Source: JAGVPT01 sp963827085
Lineage (GTDB): Bacteria > Bacteroidota > Ignavibacteria > UBA10030 > UBA8401
Reading direction: 5' to 3'
DNA length: 64,000 nucleotides
Assembly: GCA_963827085.1 (NCBI GenBank)
Contig: CAWGZY010000003.1
Span: 620,001-684,000 of the forward strand
A program made the position numbers and the translations under genes. Below the pieces are notes generated by a model. The model searched no databases and was not told where the DNA came from. It worked only from the letters and a program-made list of their open reading frames with translations. Below, piece by piece: positions 15,711 through 25,696 of this stretch. How positions within the stretch are numbered: position 1 is the stretch's first letter; the number at the start of each line of letters is the position of its first letter.

Positions 15711-15958
15711 AAACCGTAACCTTCATTTCAAAAGACGATTGCCATCTGTGCGATGTCGCGAAAAGTGTGATCGTGAAGGTTCAAAAGAAAATCGCTTTCG
15801 ATTTGAAAGAGAAAAAGATCACACCGGGCGACCCGGAGTTCGAAACCTATCATGAACGCGTACCGGTGGTGTTGATCGATGAGGAATTTGCGTTTCAGTA
15901 CAAGGTTTCGGAACTGCAACTGCTCAAAATGCTGGACAAACGAACTTCTCACCGCTAA
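15707..15958 (+). CDS. Glutaredoxin-like thioredoxin-fold protein
   Basis: An 83-residue protein with an N-terminal CxxC redox motif (FISKDDCHLCDVAKSV) and the cis-Pro strand ERVPVVLIDEEFAF typical of small glutaredoxin/DUF836 proteins. I start at GTG 15707, which overlaps the lgt stop by three bases, because the redox fold begins exactly there; a longer frame from 15470 runs over lgt. Probable thiol-disulfide exchange role in the cytoplasm; partner unknown. Confidence 0.8.
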   Translation: MKTVTFISKDDCHLCDVAKSVIVKVQKKIAFDLKEKKITPGDPEFETYHERVPVVLIDEEFAFQYKVSELQLLKMLDKRTSHR

Positions 15959-15975
15959 AACGCGAAGATGTCAGG

Positions 15976-16164
15976 ATGAAAATTCTCTCCAAAACACTCG
16001 AAGCAGTGGGAATGGCCAGCGTGATGATCGGACTGATCGACGGCATTAATGGAAGCATGTGGCTGGAATTATATTTGTTGATCATAGGGCTGGTCATTTT
16101 TTTTGCCGGTTGGGGTATTGAAAAATCACTAAAAAAGAACACGCAGTCTCAGAAAGTGCAATGA
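15976..16164 (+). CDS. Small two-helix membrane protein
   Basis: A 62-residue protein with two hydrophobic segments (about residues 10-25 and 30-50) and a basic tail (KSLKKN). It sits between the glutaredoxin-like gene and rlmB and overlaps the rlmB start by four bases, which supports real translation. No family recognised. Confidence 0.65.
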   Translation: MKILSKTLEAVGMASVMIGLIDGINGSMWLELYLLIIGLVIFFAGWGIEKSLKKNTQSQKVQ

Positions 16165-16895
16165 ACATCATTGCAGGAAGAAAACCGGTCATTGAAGCAT
16201 TGAATGCCGGAACGCCAATCGAAAGAATCTATATCGTGCGCGGGACACATGGTGAGCCGCTCGATTCAATCAAACGGCTCGCACGGCAGAAAAATATTCT
16301 CTGCTCGGAGGCCGACAAACATGTCATCGACAAGTTCTCACGAGATACGAACTCGCAGGGAGTTGTAGCAATCGTTGGAAGCACAGAGTACACCGACCTG
16401 GATGAGATCCTTTCCATCGCGGCGACGAAGAATGAAAAAGCATTCATTCTTCTCTTTGATGAAATCGAAGACCCTCACAACCTCGGCGCCCTTATTCGGA
16501 CTGCCGTCTGCCTCGGCGCTCACGGCGGAATCATACCGAAACATAACGCGGCCCCCGTCAACGAAACCGTCGCCAAAACCTCTGCCGGAGCGAGCGCTCA
16601 TTTTCCCATCGCAAAAGTAACAAACATCGCCGCTGCGATCGAAGAACTCAAAGAAAAAGGAATTTGGGTCGTCGGCGCCGATGGTAACGCTCAAAAAAGC
16701 TTTACCGAGGTCGACTATTCTATGCCAATTGCGCTCGTGATCGGAAATGAGGGCAAAGGGATACGGCGGCTGGTGAAAGAGAAATGTGATTTTCTTGTCA
16801 AGATTCCGATGGCGGGGACGTTCGATTCGCTCAACGCATCCGTCGCTGGGGCAATAATCATGTACGAGGTGTTTCGAAGACGGACAGTTCACTAA
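16161..16895 (+). CDS. rlmB: 23S rRNA 2'-O-ribose methyltransferase, TrmH/SPOUT family (RlmB-like)
   Basis: SPOUT-class methyltransferase using S-adenosylmethionine, probably modifying G2251 of 23S rRNA. The 244 residues have the N-terminal substrate-binding domain (AGRKPVIEALNAG), then motif 1 DEIEDPHNLGALIRTAVCLG, motif 2 ALVIGNEGKGIRR and motif 3 IPMAGTFDSLNASVAGAI. These match the RlmB/TrmH pattern closely. ATGA overlap with the preceding small gene. Confidence 0.93.
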   Translation: MNIIAGRKPVIEALNAGTPIERIYIVRGTHGEPLDSIKRLARQKNILCSEADKHVIDKFSRDTNSQGVVAIVGSTEYTDLDEILSIAATKNEKAFILLFDEIEDPHNLGALIRTAVCLGAHGGIIPKHNAAPVNETVAKTSAGASAHFPIAKVTNIAAAIEELKEKGIWVVGADGNAQKSFTEVDYSMPIALVIGNEGKGIRRLVKEKCDFLVKIPMAGTFDSLNASVAGAIIMYEVFRRRTVH

Positions 16896-16933
16896 TTCCC
16901 TGCTCCCTGCGATCGTCATAAAGGAAAAAGAAA

Positions 16934-18628
16934 TTGTGGCAGCTTAAACATCGTACCGTGCAAGCAGTGCTCGAACGGAGCGCTCAATTCTACCCGCAAC
17001 GCGCCGCCCTCTCGTACGCGGACGGAAAACCGATCAACTATGCCGAACTTAGGGCCCAGGTAGACCGCCTCTCTGCCTTTCTGCAGGATCAGGGAGTCAG
17101 CGAAGGAGACAGGGTCGCGATCGTCGGCGAAAACAGCCCTAATTGGGGAATCGCATTTTTTACCGTTACGACAATGGGTGCCGTTGCAGTTCCGATCCTT
17201 CCCGACTTCCATACCTCGGAAATTCATCATATCCTTCGCCACTCGGGGAGTAAAGCAGTTTTCGTGTCCGAACGTTACTTCCATAAGATAGAGGACTTTG
17301 ACCTCGACGATTTCACCGTTGTCGTCTTGCTGGATGATTTTTCTATTATCGGCGCCGATACATCAAAAGCAACACTGAAGAAGATTCTTGCCGAGGGGGG
17401 CAAAGAACTCAAGAAGATCAAGACGATTGTTCTGCGAATCGCTGGAATCCTTCCCCCCCAAATTAAGGAAGACGCTCTCGCCTCCATCGTCTATACGTCG
17501 GGAACGACGGGTCATTCTAAAGGCGTCATGCTCTCGCACAAAAATTTGGTCGCGGATGCTGTAGCGACAACGGACATCGTCGCTGTAACAGAGGAAGACC
17601 GACTGCTTTCAATCTTGCCTCTTGCGCACGTCTACGAATGCACATTGGGACTCATCTTGCCAATCATGAAAGGGGCATCGGTCTACTATTTGCGAAAGCC
17701 GCCGACGGCGGCAATCATGGTTCCCGCACTTGCTGCCGTGAAACCGACCATCATGCTCTCGGTCCCGCTGATCATCGAAAAAATGTACAAGTCGCGGATT
17801 GCACCGGAAATAAACAAGAAAAAAATCGTACGGTTGCTGTATAAATTCCCTTTCTTAAGGAAGCGCATCAATAAACTGGCGGGGAAGAAACTGCTGGTAA
17901 TTTTCGGCGGCGCCATGAGAACATTCTGCATCGGCGGAGCGGCGTTATCGTCCGAAGTGGAAAAATTTCTGCGTGAAGCCGATTTTCCTTACGCCGTCGG
18001 TTACGGATTGACGGAAACGTCTTCTCTCGTTGCCGGAACAAATTCCAGGCGCACGAGATTCCGTTCAACCGGCCAGGCAATTCCGGGAGTTGAAATTAAA
18101 ATCGACCACGCCGATCCGAAAACCGGCGAGGGGGAAATACTGGTCCGCGGCGACACGGTCATGCAAGGGTATTATCATGACCCGGAACGGACCGCAGAGG
18201 CGTTCTCTGCCGACGGCTGGTTCAGAACCGGCGATCTTGGCGTCATCGGCGATGATAGTTACCTTTATATTAACGGCCGTTTAAAAAATGTAATTGTCGG
18301 ACCGAGTGGAGAAAATATTTATCTGGAGGCGGTTGAATCCATTGTAAACCGCTCGGACATTGTGCTTGAATCCCTTGTATTTCAAGACGAAGGCTCACTG
18401 GCGGCGAGAATTCATCTCGATTATGAAAAGCTGGATCTTGAATTCACGGAAAAGCATCTCAGCGAAACGCAAATCCAAGACCACATCAAGACGATCCTGG
18501 AAGATGTGCGAAAACAAGTAAACGAGCAGGTTTCCTCTTTTTCCCGCCTGGGCAAGGTAATCGAGCAAACAGAGCCGTTCGAAAAAACTCCGACCCAAAA
18601 AATAAAACGCTACCTTTACAGTAATTAG
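16934..18628 (+). CDS. AMP-dependent long-chain acyl-CoA ligase
   Basis: Activates fatty acids to acyl-CoA through an acyl-adenylate. The 564 residues show the AMP loop YTSGTTGHSKGVMLSH near residue 190, GYGLTETSS near 360, and the hinge GWFRTGDLG with the C-terminal GRLKNVIVGPSGENI and a final Lys (TPTQKIKRYLY). Start is TTG at 16934 with AAGGA eight bases upstream. Could feed the beta-oxidation-type genes at 25-27 kb and 34-35 kb. Substrate chain length is not decided by sequence here. Confidence 0.92.
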   Translation: MWQLKHRTVQAVLERSAQFYPQRAALSYADGKPINYAELRAQVDRLSAFLQDQGVSEGDRVAIVGENSPNWGIAFFTVTTMGAVAVPILPDFHTSEIHHILRHSGSKAVFVSERYFHKIEDFDLDDFTVVVLLDDFSIIGADTSKATLKKILAEGGKELKKIKTIVLRIAGILPPQIKEDALASIVYTSGTTGHSKGVMLSHKNLVADAVATTDIVAVTEEDRLLSILPLAHVYECTLGLILPIMKGASVYYLRKPPTAAIMVPALAAVKPTIMLSVPLIIEKMYKSRIAPEINKKKIVRLLYKFPFLRKRINKLAGKKLLVIFGGAMRTFCIGGAALSSEVEKFLREADFPYAVGYGLTETSSLVAGTNSRRTRFRSTGQAIPGVEIKIDHADPKTGEGEILVRGDTVMQGYYHDPERTAEAFSADGWFRTGDLGVIGDDSYLYINGRLKNVIVGPSGENIYLEAVESIVNRSDIVLESLVFQDEGSLAARIHLDYEKLDLEFTEKHLSETQIQDHIKTILEDVRKQVNEQVSSFSRLGKVIEQTEPFEKTPTQKIKRYLYSN

Positions 18629-19141
18629 ACTGCTGTAAATAAACTCAACAGAGCCCGAAACCAATGATAATTGGGGAAAGAATGCATTTTTCTATCTTGT
18701 CAATAAATATCCGGATGATGGAATCTTGTGAGCGTTTCAGGTGTCTAATTAACGAAGCCAATTGAGGCCGAGAACATCGTGGGGAATTCTCTGCCATTTT
18801 ACAACAGGTCGACACTGATTCAAAAAGATCACTTCTTGTCGCCAAAATTCTTTTCCCCTCTCACTTATTAAGGAGTCGCAAGGCCAGTCTGAATTGATAC
18901 TATAGAATCTTTTGCCGGATTTTATTCAGTTAGGACTTTGCGCCCTTAAGACGTTTTTTCACCCCTTTGTTAACGAGTAGGTTCTCATCGCAGAAAGTTT
19001 AGGACTATTCGGCGAGGATGGATTTCTCTTCCCCTCCGATCGACACAATAAGAAATACGGAATGTTTGAAATACAGAGCAACATCTTGGTGGATTTGAAT
19101 TGAATGAGAAGCACTCTCACGATTCCAACGATGGAACCACA
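18629..19141. other. 513-bp region without recognisable gene
   Basis: I find no convincing coding sequence. A 66-codon minus frame at 18645-18845 has no ribosome site and no recognisable pattern. The piece TTTG at 18911-18914 with TAGGACTTTG at 18931-18940 loosely recalls the Bacteroidota-type promoter (TTTG and TAnnTTTG) but its spacing is imperfect; it could drive the TonB-receptor operon downstream. Confidence 0.4.
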
Positions 19142-21493
19142 ATGCATAAACCGACGTTACATGCTACTATGAAATCATTTACCGTGCTTTTCTTCTTTTC
19201 CTTCGTTTGTTTCGTTTCTACTTCAAGCATTGCGACCGGTCAAACTAACCATTCGTTCAGCGGCACAATCAAAAGCGCCGAGACAGGGGAAGCACTTATC
19301 GGAGCTTCGATTCTTGTCAAAGAGTTAAAAACAGTCGGCGCTTCTACCAATGCGTACGGGTTTTATTCGCTCACAATTCCGGAAGGAACATACACGCTCA
19401 TTGTCCAATTTATCGGTTTTCGAACGAAGATAGATACGATTACCCTCAAGAAGGATCAGACTCTAAATTTCTCTCTCTCGCCCGAGCTTATTAAGGAAGG
19501 GGAAGTAGTCGTAACCGCCGAGCGGTCGGATAAAAACGTCACGTCTACAGAAATGGGTTCTAACAGCCTTGAAGTGCACGAGGTGAAGTCGATTCCGGTG
19601 CTGTTGGGTGAAAAAGATATTCTGAAAACGATTCAATTGCTCCCCGGAATCCAGGCGGCTGGGGAAGGAAGCACAGGCTTTTATGCTCGTGGCGGCGGTA
19701 TCGATCAAAACCTGATCGTGCTTGATGAAGCGACGGTGTACAATTCTTCCCATTTGCTCGGCTTCTTATCTGTCTTCAATTCCGATGCCGTTAAAGATGT
19801 CAAAGTCATTACAGGAGGCATGCCGGCCGAATATGGCGGGCGTCTCTCATCGGTCCTGGATATTCGAACAAACGACGGAAGCACAAAGGAGTTTGAAGGG
19901 ACGGGGGGAATCGGGCTTCTTGCATCACGCCTTACCATTGACGGGCCGATCGTAAAGGATGAAGGTTCATTCATCATCTCGGCAAGAAGAACTTACGCGG
20001 ACCTCTTCCTTAGACTGTCAAGCGATACCTCGATCAATCGGGCGAGTCTTTACTTCTACGATATAAATGCAAAAGCAAATTATTCGCTGGGAGAGAAGGA
20101 TAAAATATATATCTCCGGTTATTTTGGAAGAGATAATTTTGATTATCCAAACGTCTTTGGTTTCAATTGGGGGAATGCAACCGGCACGTTGCGGTGGAAC
20201 CATATTTTCGCTGACAATCTTTTTTGGAATACATCGCTCATCTACAGCGACTACGAGTACACCAACAACGTCACATCCGGAACCGCTCAATTCAACATCA
20301 CTTCGGGCATACGAGATGAAGACTTCAAGACCGATTTCCAGTACTACATCACTTCCGATAACACGCTAAAGTTTGGCATCAGTTCCATCTACCACACATT
20401 CTTGCCCGGGAGCATCACCGCGAGTTCAACAAGCTCGTTCAATTCATTCACCATTGAAAACAGATATGCGTTGGAAAACGCCGCATATATTTCCGACGAG
20501 GCCAACGTTTTCACCGGGCTGAAGCTCAACTACGGACTGAGGTTTTCAACCTTTTCTCTCCTAGGGCCGGCACAAATTTATACATACGATAATAACGGAA
20601 ATGTCAAAGATACAGCAAATTACGGATCCGGCGATATCATCAAAACATACACAAGCCCAGAGCCGCGTATCGCTGCCAACTATAGTCTTGACGAAACGAG
20701 TTCGATCAAAGCATCGTATGCTCGAACCACGCAATACCTCCACTTGCTTTCCAACTCAACGACATCGAATCCAAGCGACTTATGGGTCCCAAGCAGCAAC
20801 AACGTAAAACCGCAATTTGCGGATCAGACCTCGGTGGGGTACTTCAGAAATTTCGAGGATAATACATACGAGGCTTCGGTAGAAGTCTACTATAAAAATA
20901 TGCAGAATCTGATTGACTACGCCAACGGAGCAGACCTGCAGTTAAATCCGAACGTGGAAGCATTGCTCCGATACGGCAAAGGATGGAGTTACGGTGTGGA
21001 AATGCTCATTCGGAAGAAATACGGTCAGTTCTCCGGTTGGATAGCGTACACCTTCTCCAGAACCCGGCAGCAATTTGCAGACATCAACAACGGGCAGCCA
21101 TACCCGGCAACACAAGACCGGCCAAATGATATTTCTATCGTGACAATATATGATTACAGCCCCAAGTGGACGTTTTCAGCCGTGTGGGTCTATTATACCG
21201 GAAATGCAGTCACTTTTCCCAGCGGCGATTATTTTATTGATAATCGACTCATTCCGCTGTACACCGAACGAAACGGTTACCGCATGCCGGCGTACAGCCG
21301 CCTGGATTTATCCGCTACCTGGACTTTGGGGCCGCATTCAAACTTGAATTTCTCGGTGTATAATGCCTACGATAGATGGAATGCGTATTCCATCAATTTT
21401 ATAGTGAGCCCGAACAATTCCAACCAAACTGAAGCGGTACAAACGACTTTTTTCCCGATCATTCCGTCTGTAACATACAACTTTAACTTTTAG
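19142..21493 (+). CDS. TonB-dependent outer-membrane receptor with carboxypeptidase-like N-terminal domain
   Basis: Energy-coupled outer-membrane importer. After a signal peptide (hydrophobic run FTVLFFFSFVCFVS, cleaved near ATGQ) comes a carboxypeptidase-regulatory-like beta-sandwich domain (FSGTIKSAETGEALIGAS), a plug domain (ARGGGIDQNLIVLDEATVYN; ITGGMPAEYGGRLSSVLDIR) and a 22-strand type barrel. The substrate is unknown. Start is uncertain between ATG 19142 and ATG 19169; a TTG at 19100 is less likely. The DUF4249 lipoprotein gene follows 21 bp after. Confidence 0.93.
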   Translation: MHKPTLHATMKSFTVLFFFSFVCFVSTSSIATGQTNHSFSGTIKSAETGEALIGASILVKELKTVGASTNAYGFYSLTIPEGTYTLIVQFIGFRTKIDTITLKKDQTLNFSLSPELIKEGEVVVTAERSDKNVTSTEMGSNSLEVHEVKSIPVLLGEKDILKTIQLLPGIQAAGEGSTGFYARGGGIDQNLIVLDEATVYNSSHLLGFLSVFNSDAVKDVKVITGGMPAEYGGRLSSVLDIRTNDGSTKEFEGTGGIGLLASRLTIDGPIVKDEGSFIISARRTYADLFLRLSSDTSINRASLYFYDINAKANYSLGEKDKIYISGYFGRDNFDYPNVFGFNWGNATGTLRWNHIFADNLFWNTSLIYSDYEYTNNVTSGTAQFNITSGIRDEDFKTDFQYYITSDNTLKFGISSIYHTFLPGSITASSTSSFNSFTIENRYALENAAYISDEANVFTGLKLNYGLRFSTFSLLGPAQIYTYDNNGNVKDTANYGSGDIIKTYTSPEPRIAANYSLDETSSIKASYARTTQYLHLLSNSTTSNPSDLWVPSSNNVKPQFADQTSVGYFRNFEDNTYEASVEVYYKNMQNLIDYANGADLQLNPNVEALLRYGKGWSYGVEMLIRKKYGQFSGWIAYTFSRTRQQFADINNGQPYPATQDRPNDISIVTIYDYSPKWTFSAVWVYYTGNAVTFPSGDYFIDNRLIPLYTERNGYRMPAYSRLDLSATWTLGPHSNLNFSVYNAYDRWNAYSINFIVSPNNSNQTEAVQTTFFPIIPSVTYNFNF

Positions 21494-21514
21494 GATGGAG
21501 AGGATATCATTGAG

Positions 21515-22351
21515 ATGAAAACGCTATTTGTGTCCTTGCAGAGGAAACTCTTTCTTGTGATTGTAACGGCAGTTTTTCTTACCGGATGCCAGAAAGTGGT
21601 TTCAATCGACCTCAATAACGCCAACCCGCGGCTTGTCGTCGAAGGAATTGTTACTGACCAACCGGGTCCGTACTCAGTGAAGTTAAGCATGTCGGGAGAC
21701 TATTTTGCGCCGTCGCTTTATTTTCCCCCTGTCTCGAACGCGCTCATTATCGTGTCCGACAATTTTGGACAAACGGATACATTGAAAGAAAGCACCAGCG
21801 GAACATACCTGTCATCAAAACTGCTCGGAGTTGCCGGCAGCACATATACGATGTACGTAAGTTCAGAAGGTAAGCAATACAATGCAACGTCTTCTATGCC
21901 TGCCAAAGTTTATATCGATACATTGTTTGCAGTTGTCAGGAATCAATCCCGCGGGGAGGGGCCTGGATATGACATTTACGTTTCGTTCAAAGACCCTCCA
22001 CAGCCCGGGAACTTCTACCGAATAAATGTCGCATCAAGTACGGTGATCCCTACCGATTCGATTGACGGCCGGCGGTATCGCCTTTACACCGATCAGCTGA
22101 CCAACGGTAACGAAATGACGGAAAGAATCAGAGCTGGAAGGTTAGTCGTTACCGGAGACACGATTACCGTGTCGTTGCTTTCAATCGACGAGGCAACGTA
22201 CAATTACTTCCACCAAATCAATGACATCCTTATATCGGACCGGGCTCCAACCGCGCTCTCTCCGGCGAATCCTGCTACCAATATCAGCAATGGTTCGCTT
22301 GGGTATTTCGCGGCATACACGATTGACACAAGAAGCGTCATCCTCCAATAG
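21515..22351 (+). CDS. DUF4249 lipoprotein, TonB-receptor partner
   Basis: A 278-residue exported protein with lipobox FLTGC (Cys near residue 25). The mature start VVSIDLNNANPRLVVEGIVT and the beta-rich body are typical of DUF4249, a Bacteroidota family encoded next to TonB receptors carrying a carboxypeptidase-like domain, as here. It probably sits on the outer membrane surface and helps capture the ligand, by analogy to SusD-like partners, but its role has not been shown. SD-like GGAGAGG lies upstream. Confidence 0.88.
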   Translation: MKTLFVSLQRKLFLVIVTAVFLTGCQKVVSIDLNNANPRLVVEGIVTDQPGPYSVKLSMSGDYFAPSLYFPPVSNALIIVSDNFGQTDTLKESTSGTYLSSKLLGVAGSTYTMYVSSEGKQYNATSSMPAKVYIDTLFAVVRNQSRGEGPGYDIYVSFKDPPQPGNFYRINVASSTVIPTDSIDGRRYRLYTDQLTNGNEMTERIRAGRLVVTGDTITVSLLSIDEATYNYFHQINDILISDRAPTALSPANPATNISNGSLGYFAAYTIDTRSVILQ

Positions 22352-22483
22352 CACATTTTTTAAAACGGGGAAAGTAACGACACGGGAACTGCGGGGCCGG
22401 CTGCGGCGTTATCCATATATCCAATCGATAGACCTGAATAATCATCATCGCTCAAAACTCAACATTACTGCACAGGAGTTTTC

Positions 22484-23131
22484 ATGAAGATAGGTATTTT
22501 AGGGACCGGAATGGTAGGAAAAGCAATCGGTACAAAATTAGTTCAGCTTGGGCACAATGTGAAAATGGGATCGCGTACGGCAGCCAACGAAAAAGCCGGA
22601 GAGTGGGTGAAAGCAAGCGGTGCCAACGCATCGCAAGGGACATTTGCCGACGCAGCAGCATACGGGGAAATTCTCTTCAACTGCACGAGGGGAATGGCAT
22701 CGCTCGATGCATTGGGCCTCGCTGGCGCGAGCAATATGAACGGTAAAGTCCTAATTGATATCTCCGACCCACTCGACTTTTCGAAAGGGATGCCTCCGAC
22801 TCTTTCCGTGTGTAACACGGATTCGTTGGGAGAGCAAATTCAGCGTACATATCCCAGAGTAAACGTTGTGAAGACATTAAACACGATGAACTGCAATATT
22901 ATGGTAAATCCTTCACTCCTTCCGGGAAGCCACGATGTCTTTATCAGCGGGAATGACGCCGGCGCAAAGGATACAGTGGTGGATATTTTAAAAAATTGGT
23001 TTGGCTGGAAAACCGTCATCGACCTCGGCGATATTACGACCGCTCGTGGGACAGAAATGCTTTTGCCGATATGGGTTCGTTTGATGGGAAAATTTCAGAG
23101 TCCTCAATTCAATTTCAAGATTGTGCGTTAA
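22484..23131 (+). CDS. NADP-binding reductase of the F420-dependent oxidoreductase-like family
   Basis: A 215-residue Rossmann protein. The dinucleotide motif GILGTGMVGKAIG opens the sequence, followed by MGSRT where an Arg suits NADP(H). The later part has VVKTLNTMNCNIM and the C-terminal DLGDITTARGTEM, matching the NADPH-dependent F420 reductase/NADP oxidoreductase fold family. F420 itself is not implied; many bacterial members reduce other substrates. Single gene with AGGAG before ATG, ending at a strong terminator. Confidence 0.85.
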   Translation: MKIGILGTGMVGKAIGTKLVQLGHNVKMGSRTAANEKAGEWVKASGANASQGTFADAAAYGEILFNCTRGMASLDALGLAGASNMNGKVLIDISDPLDFSKGMPPTLSVCNTDSLGEQIQRTYPRVNVVKTLNTMNCNIMVNPSLLPGSHDVFISGNDAGAKDTVVDILKNWFGWKTVIDLGDITTARGTEMLLPIWVRLMGKFQSPQFNFKIVR

Positions 23132-23139
23132 GTGTCTCG

Positions 23140-23174
23140 AGCGCGATTCGTCGTGAACGCGAGTCGCGCTTTTT
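23140..23174 (+). terminator. Rho-independent terminator after the reductase gene
   Basis: Stem AGCGCGATTCG with CGAGTCGCGCT and a short loop, followed by TTTTT. It begins nine bases after the plus-strand stop codon and its distal end touches the stop of the convergent minus-strand gene. Confidence 0.85.
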
Positions 23175-23931
23175 ATTTTCGCCACAACACGTCGGACGGC
23201 ATAACTTCTTCGCCGTCCAGAAGCCGCATGCCGAATTCCTGTCCGAGATGATTGGCGAATTTATCCCGCTCGTCGTTATCTCCTCCGACGATAAAAAGCG
23301 GTTCCCCCCACTCGACAAAATCTCCGAAAAAATTTGCTATGGCTTTCGAGTTGAAAATGTATGTGAGATACGCCGAGCCGAAAAAGTGCTGCAACTTATC
23401 CCTGTCTCTTTTTCGCCGCCCCTCCACATCCGGCAGAACGTGTCTCGGCAAATGGGCATAGCGCTCAGCGAACTCTTTTCGCGATTCGACAATTGTCAGC
23501 GGCAGATAAATTGCTCCAAGCAGGGGAATTTTTATGCCCAACTGGAAATGGTCGAACGTTGCAAGCGCCGCGACCAACAACGCATGACTCATGGTGCCGT
23601 CGGCAATTTCAAACGCACGCGCAAAGATGGCATCGACTGCCAGCGTATCGCTGCACGCTCTGCGTAACTGTTGAAAACGGGGGTCGCGGATGTAGCGCTT
23701 AAGCGTACTCTCATCTCTAAAAACCGGAGGAAGAAAATACTGATAGCTTAAGAAGGATGAATCCTCCGTCGAATAATCAGAATCGCAGAGAGAATCGGCC
23801 GTGTTTGGAAAGACAGCGTTGTCAGGATTTTGCGAAGGAGTCTGAATCCGATCTTGGGCTTCGGAAGGTGATCCGATAAGAATAGTTTGAAAAACGAAAA
23901 GACCCCATAGTGCAGCGCTGTGCATGATCAT
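23173..23931 (-). CDS. Exported conserved hypothetical protein, YfiM-like segment
   Basis: A 252-residue protein with an N-terminal signal peptide (LWGLFVFQTILIG, possible cleavage after SEA) and a C-terminal block DKLQHFFGSAYLTYI that resembles the YfiM/DUF2279 type of periplasmic or membrane proteins. The middle is charged and helical. Its ATG overlaps the stop of the carboxylase gene upstream by four bases, so it belongs to that operon. Function unknown. Confidence 0.72.
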   Translation of the reverse strand: MIMHSAALWGLFVFQTILIGSPSEAQDRIQTPSQNPDNAVFPNTADSLCDSDYSTEDSSFLSYQYFLPPVFRDESTLKRYIRDPRFQQLRRACSDTLAVDAIFARAFEIADGTMSHALLVAALATFDHFQLGIKIPLLGAIYLPLTIVESRKEFAERYAHLPRHVLPDVEGRRKRDRDKLQHFFGSAYLTYIFNSKAIANFFGDFVEWGEPLFIVGGDNDERDKFANHLGQEFGMRLLDGEEVMPSDVLWRK

Positions 23932-25583
23932 GCCTGTATGACGCCGGTGTTGAATTGAGGGATGGCCGGATTGTTAGCCGCCATTGCGATACCGCGGGAA
24001 ATAATCGAGCGTGTTTCCAGCGGGTCAACGACGCCATCGACCCACAATTGTGAAGCGGCAAAGAGCGGGTCGAGTTCCTGTTCATAGCGGGCCTGGATAT
24101 CTTTCAACAATGTTTGCTGCTCTTCGGGCGAAATGTGCGCACCCCCCTTTTCCATCGCTTGAACTTTTATCGCAAGAAGAGTCTCACTCGCTTGTTTTCC
24201 CCCCATTACCGCTATTTGTGCAGAGGGCCACGCGAAGATCAATCGCGGATCATACGCCTTGCCGCACATCGCGTAATTGCCCGCACCGTAGCTATTCCCG
24301 GCGATGAACGTAAACTTCGGAACGACGGAATTCGCAACGGCGTTGACCATCTTCGCACCGTCTTTAATGATCCCTCCCTGCTCGGCACGGCTGCCGACCA
24401 TGAAACCGGTAACATCCTGAAAGAACACCAGCGGAATCTTTTTCTGGTTGCAGTTCATAATGAACCGGGCCGCTTTGTCGGCGCTGTCGCTGTAGATAAC
24501 ACCTCCGACCTGCATTTCTCCCTTTGCCGTTTTTACGATCGACCGCTGGTTCGCCACGATGCCGACTGCCCAGCCGTCCACACGCGCATAACCGGTGATG
24601 ATCGATTTTCCGTAACCCGCTTTGTACTCGTCCAATTCACTCTCATCGACGATGCGGGCAAGAATTTGGACCATGTCATACGGTTTTGTTCGCTCGGCGG
24701 GAAGGATGCCATGAATTTCTTTCGCGTCGAATTTCGGCGCCGAAGGTTTGGCGCGGTCAAACCCTGCCCCAGGAGAGTGCCCGAGTTTCCCGATAATGCT
24801 CCGGATTTTCTGCAGGCATTCGTCGTCGTTCTTCATTTTATGGTCGGTGACTCCGCTGATCTCACAATGAACCGAAGCCCCGCCGAGCGATTCGTTATCG
24901 ATTTCCTCTCCGATGGCGGCTTTTACCAGGTGCGAACCGGCAAGGAAGACACTTCCGGTTTTATCGACGATCAGCGCTTCATCGCTCATGATGGGAAGGT
25001 ACGCCCCACCGGCAACGCACGGACCCATGATCGCGGCAATTTGCGTGATTCCCATCGCAGACATCACCGCGTTGTTACGGAATATTCTGCCGAAATGCTC
25101 TTTATCCGGAAATATTTCTGATTGCAGCGGAAGAAAAACTCCCGCCGAATCGACGAGGTAGATGATCGGAAGGCGGTTTTCAATCGCGATCTCCTGCACC
25201 CGGAGATTCTTTTTGCATGTCATCGGAAACCAGGCGCCGGCTTTAACGGTGGCATCGTTGGCAACGATCACGGCTTCACGCCCTTGGACAATGCCGATGC
25301 CGCACACTACTCCGGCGGAAGGAGCTCCGCCGTAGCTTTCGTACATTCCATACGCCGCGAATAATCCGATTTCTAAAAAGGTCGTTGCCGGGTCGATCAA
25401 CTTTTTTACGCGTTCGCGGGCCGTCAGTTTATTCCGCGTATGATGCTTAGCAATGGCGTCAGAGCCGCCGCCGAGCCGAACGCGCGAGGCTTTCGCTGCA
25501 ATCGCACGTGCCCGAGCCCGTGATGCCTCTTCATTTTTTTTGAACGATTCGTCGTGCTGCACTGTAGAGCCTATCATCGACAC
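23928..25583 (-). CDS. Acyl-CoA carboxylase, carboxyltransferase (beta) subunit
   Basis: Transfers carboxyl from biotin to an acyl-CoA. The 551 residues form N- and C-terminal crotonase-fold carboxyltransferase halves, with family blocks VVANDATVKAGAWFP, GGAYLPIMSDEALIV, and IAGNSYGAGNYAMCGKAYDP plus AWPSAQIAVMGG. The opening and length look most like methylcrotonyl-CoA carboxylase beta subunits, though propionyl/geranyl-CoA forms are possible. Start GTG 25583 has AAGGG eight bases upstream; ATG 25577 is the alternative. The biotin-carrying subunit is not in the window. Grouped with an acyl-CoA dehydrogenase and MeaB. Confidence 0.92.
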   Translation of the reverse strand: MSMIGSTVQHDESFKKNEEASRARARAIAAKASRVRLGGGSDAIAKHHTRNKLTARERVKKLIDPATTFLEIGLFAAYGMYESYGGAPSAGVVCGIGIVQGREAVIVANDATVKAGAWFPMTCKKNLRVQEIAIENRLPIIYLVDSAGVFLPLQSEIFPDKEHFGRIFRNNAVMSAMGITQIAAIMGPCVAGGAYLPIMSDEALIVDKTGSVFLAGSHLVKAAIGEEIDNESLGGASVHCEISGVTDHKMKNDDECLQKIRSIIGKLGHSPGAGFDRAKPSAPKFDAKEIHGILPAERTKPYDMVQILARIVDESELDEYKAGYGKSIITGYARVDGWAVGIVANQRSIVKTAKGEMQVGGVIYSDSADKAARFIMNCNQKKIPLVFFQDVTGFMVGSRAEQGGIIKDGAKMVNAVANSVVPKFTFIAGNSYGAGNYAMCGKAYDPRLIFAWPSAQIAVMGGKQASETLLAIKVQAMEKGGAHISPEEQQTLLKDIQARYEQELDPLFAASQLWVDGVVDPLETRSIISRGIAMAANNPAIPQFNTGVIQA

Positions 25584-25696
25584 AGCAAGATCCCTTCACA
25601 AGTTGCCGCTTTTCAATGCGGAATATTTATCATAGCTCTTTTTATCGTTCGACGCGTCTGCGTCAATCTGCAATCCGCGAATAATCTGCGAGAATC

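Noticed and set aside
18645..18845. Minus-strand frame of 66 codons in the large gap
   Set aside because: No ribosome site, no recognised pattern and rare-looking composition; not supported.
24114..25121. Plus-strand frame of 335 codons
   Set aside because: Antisense shadow of the carboxyltransferase gene, whose conserved motifs are unambiguous on the other strand.
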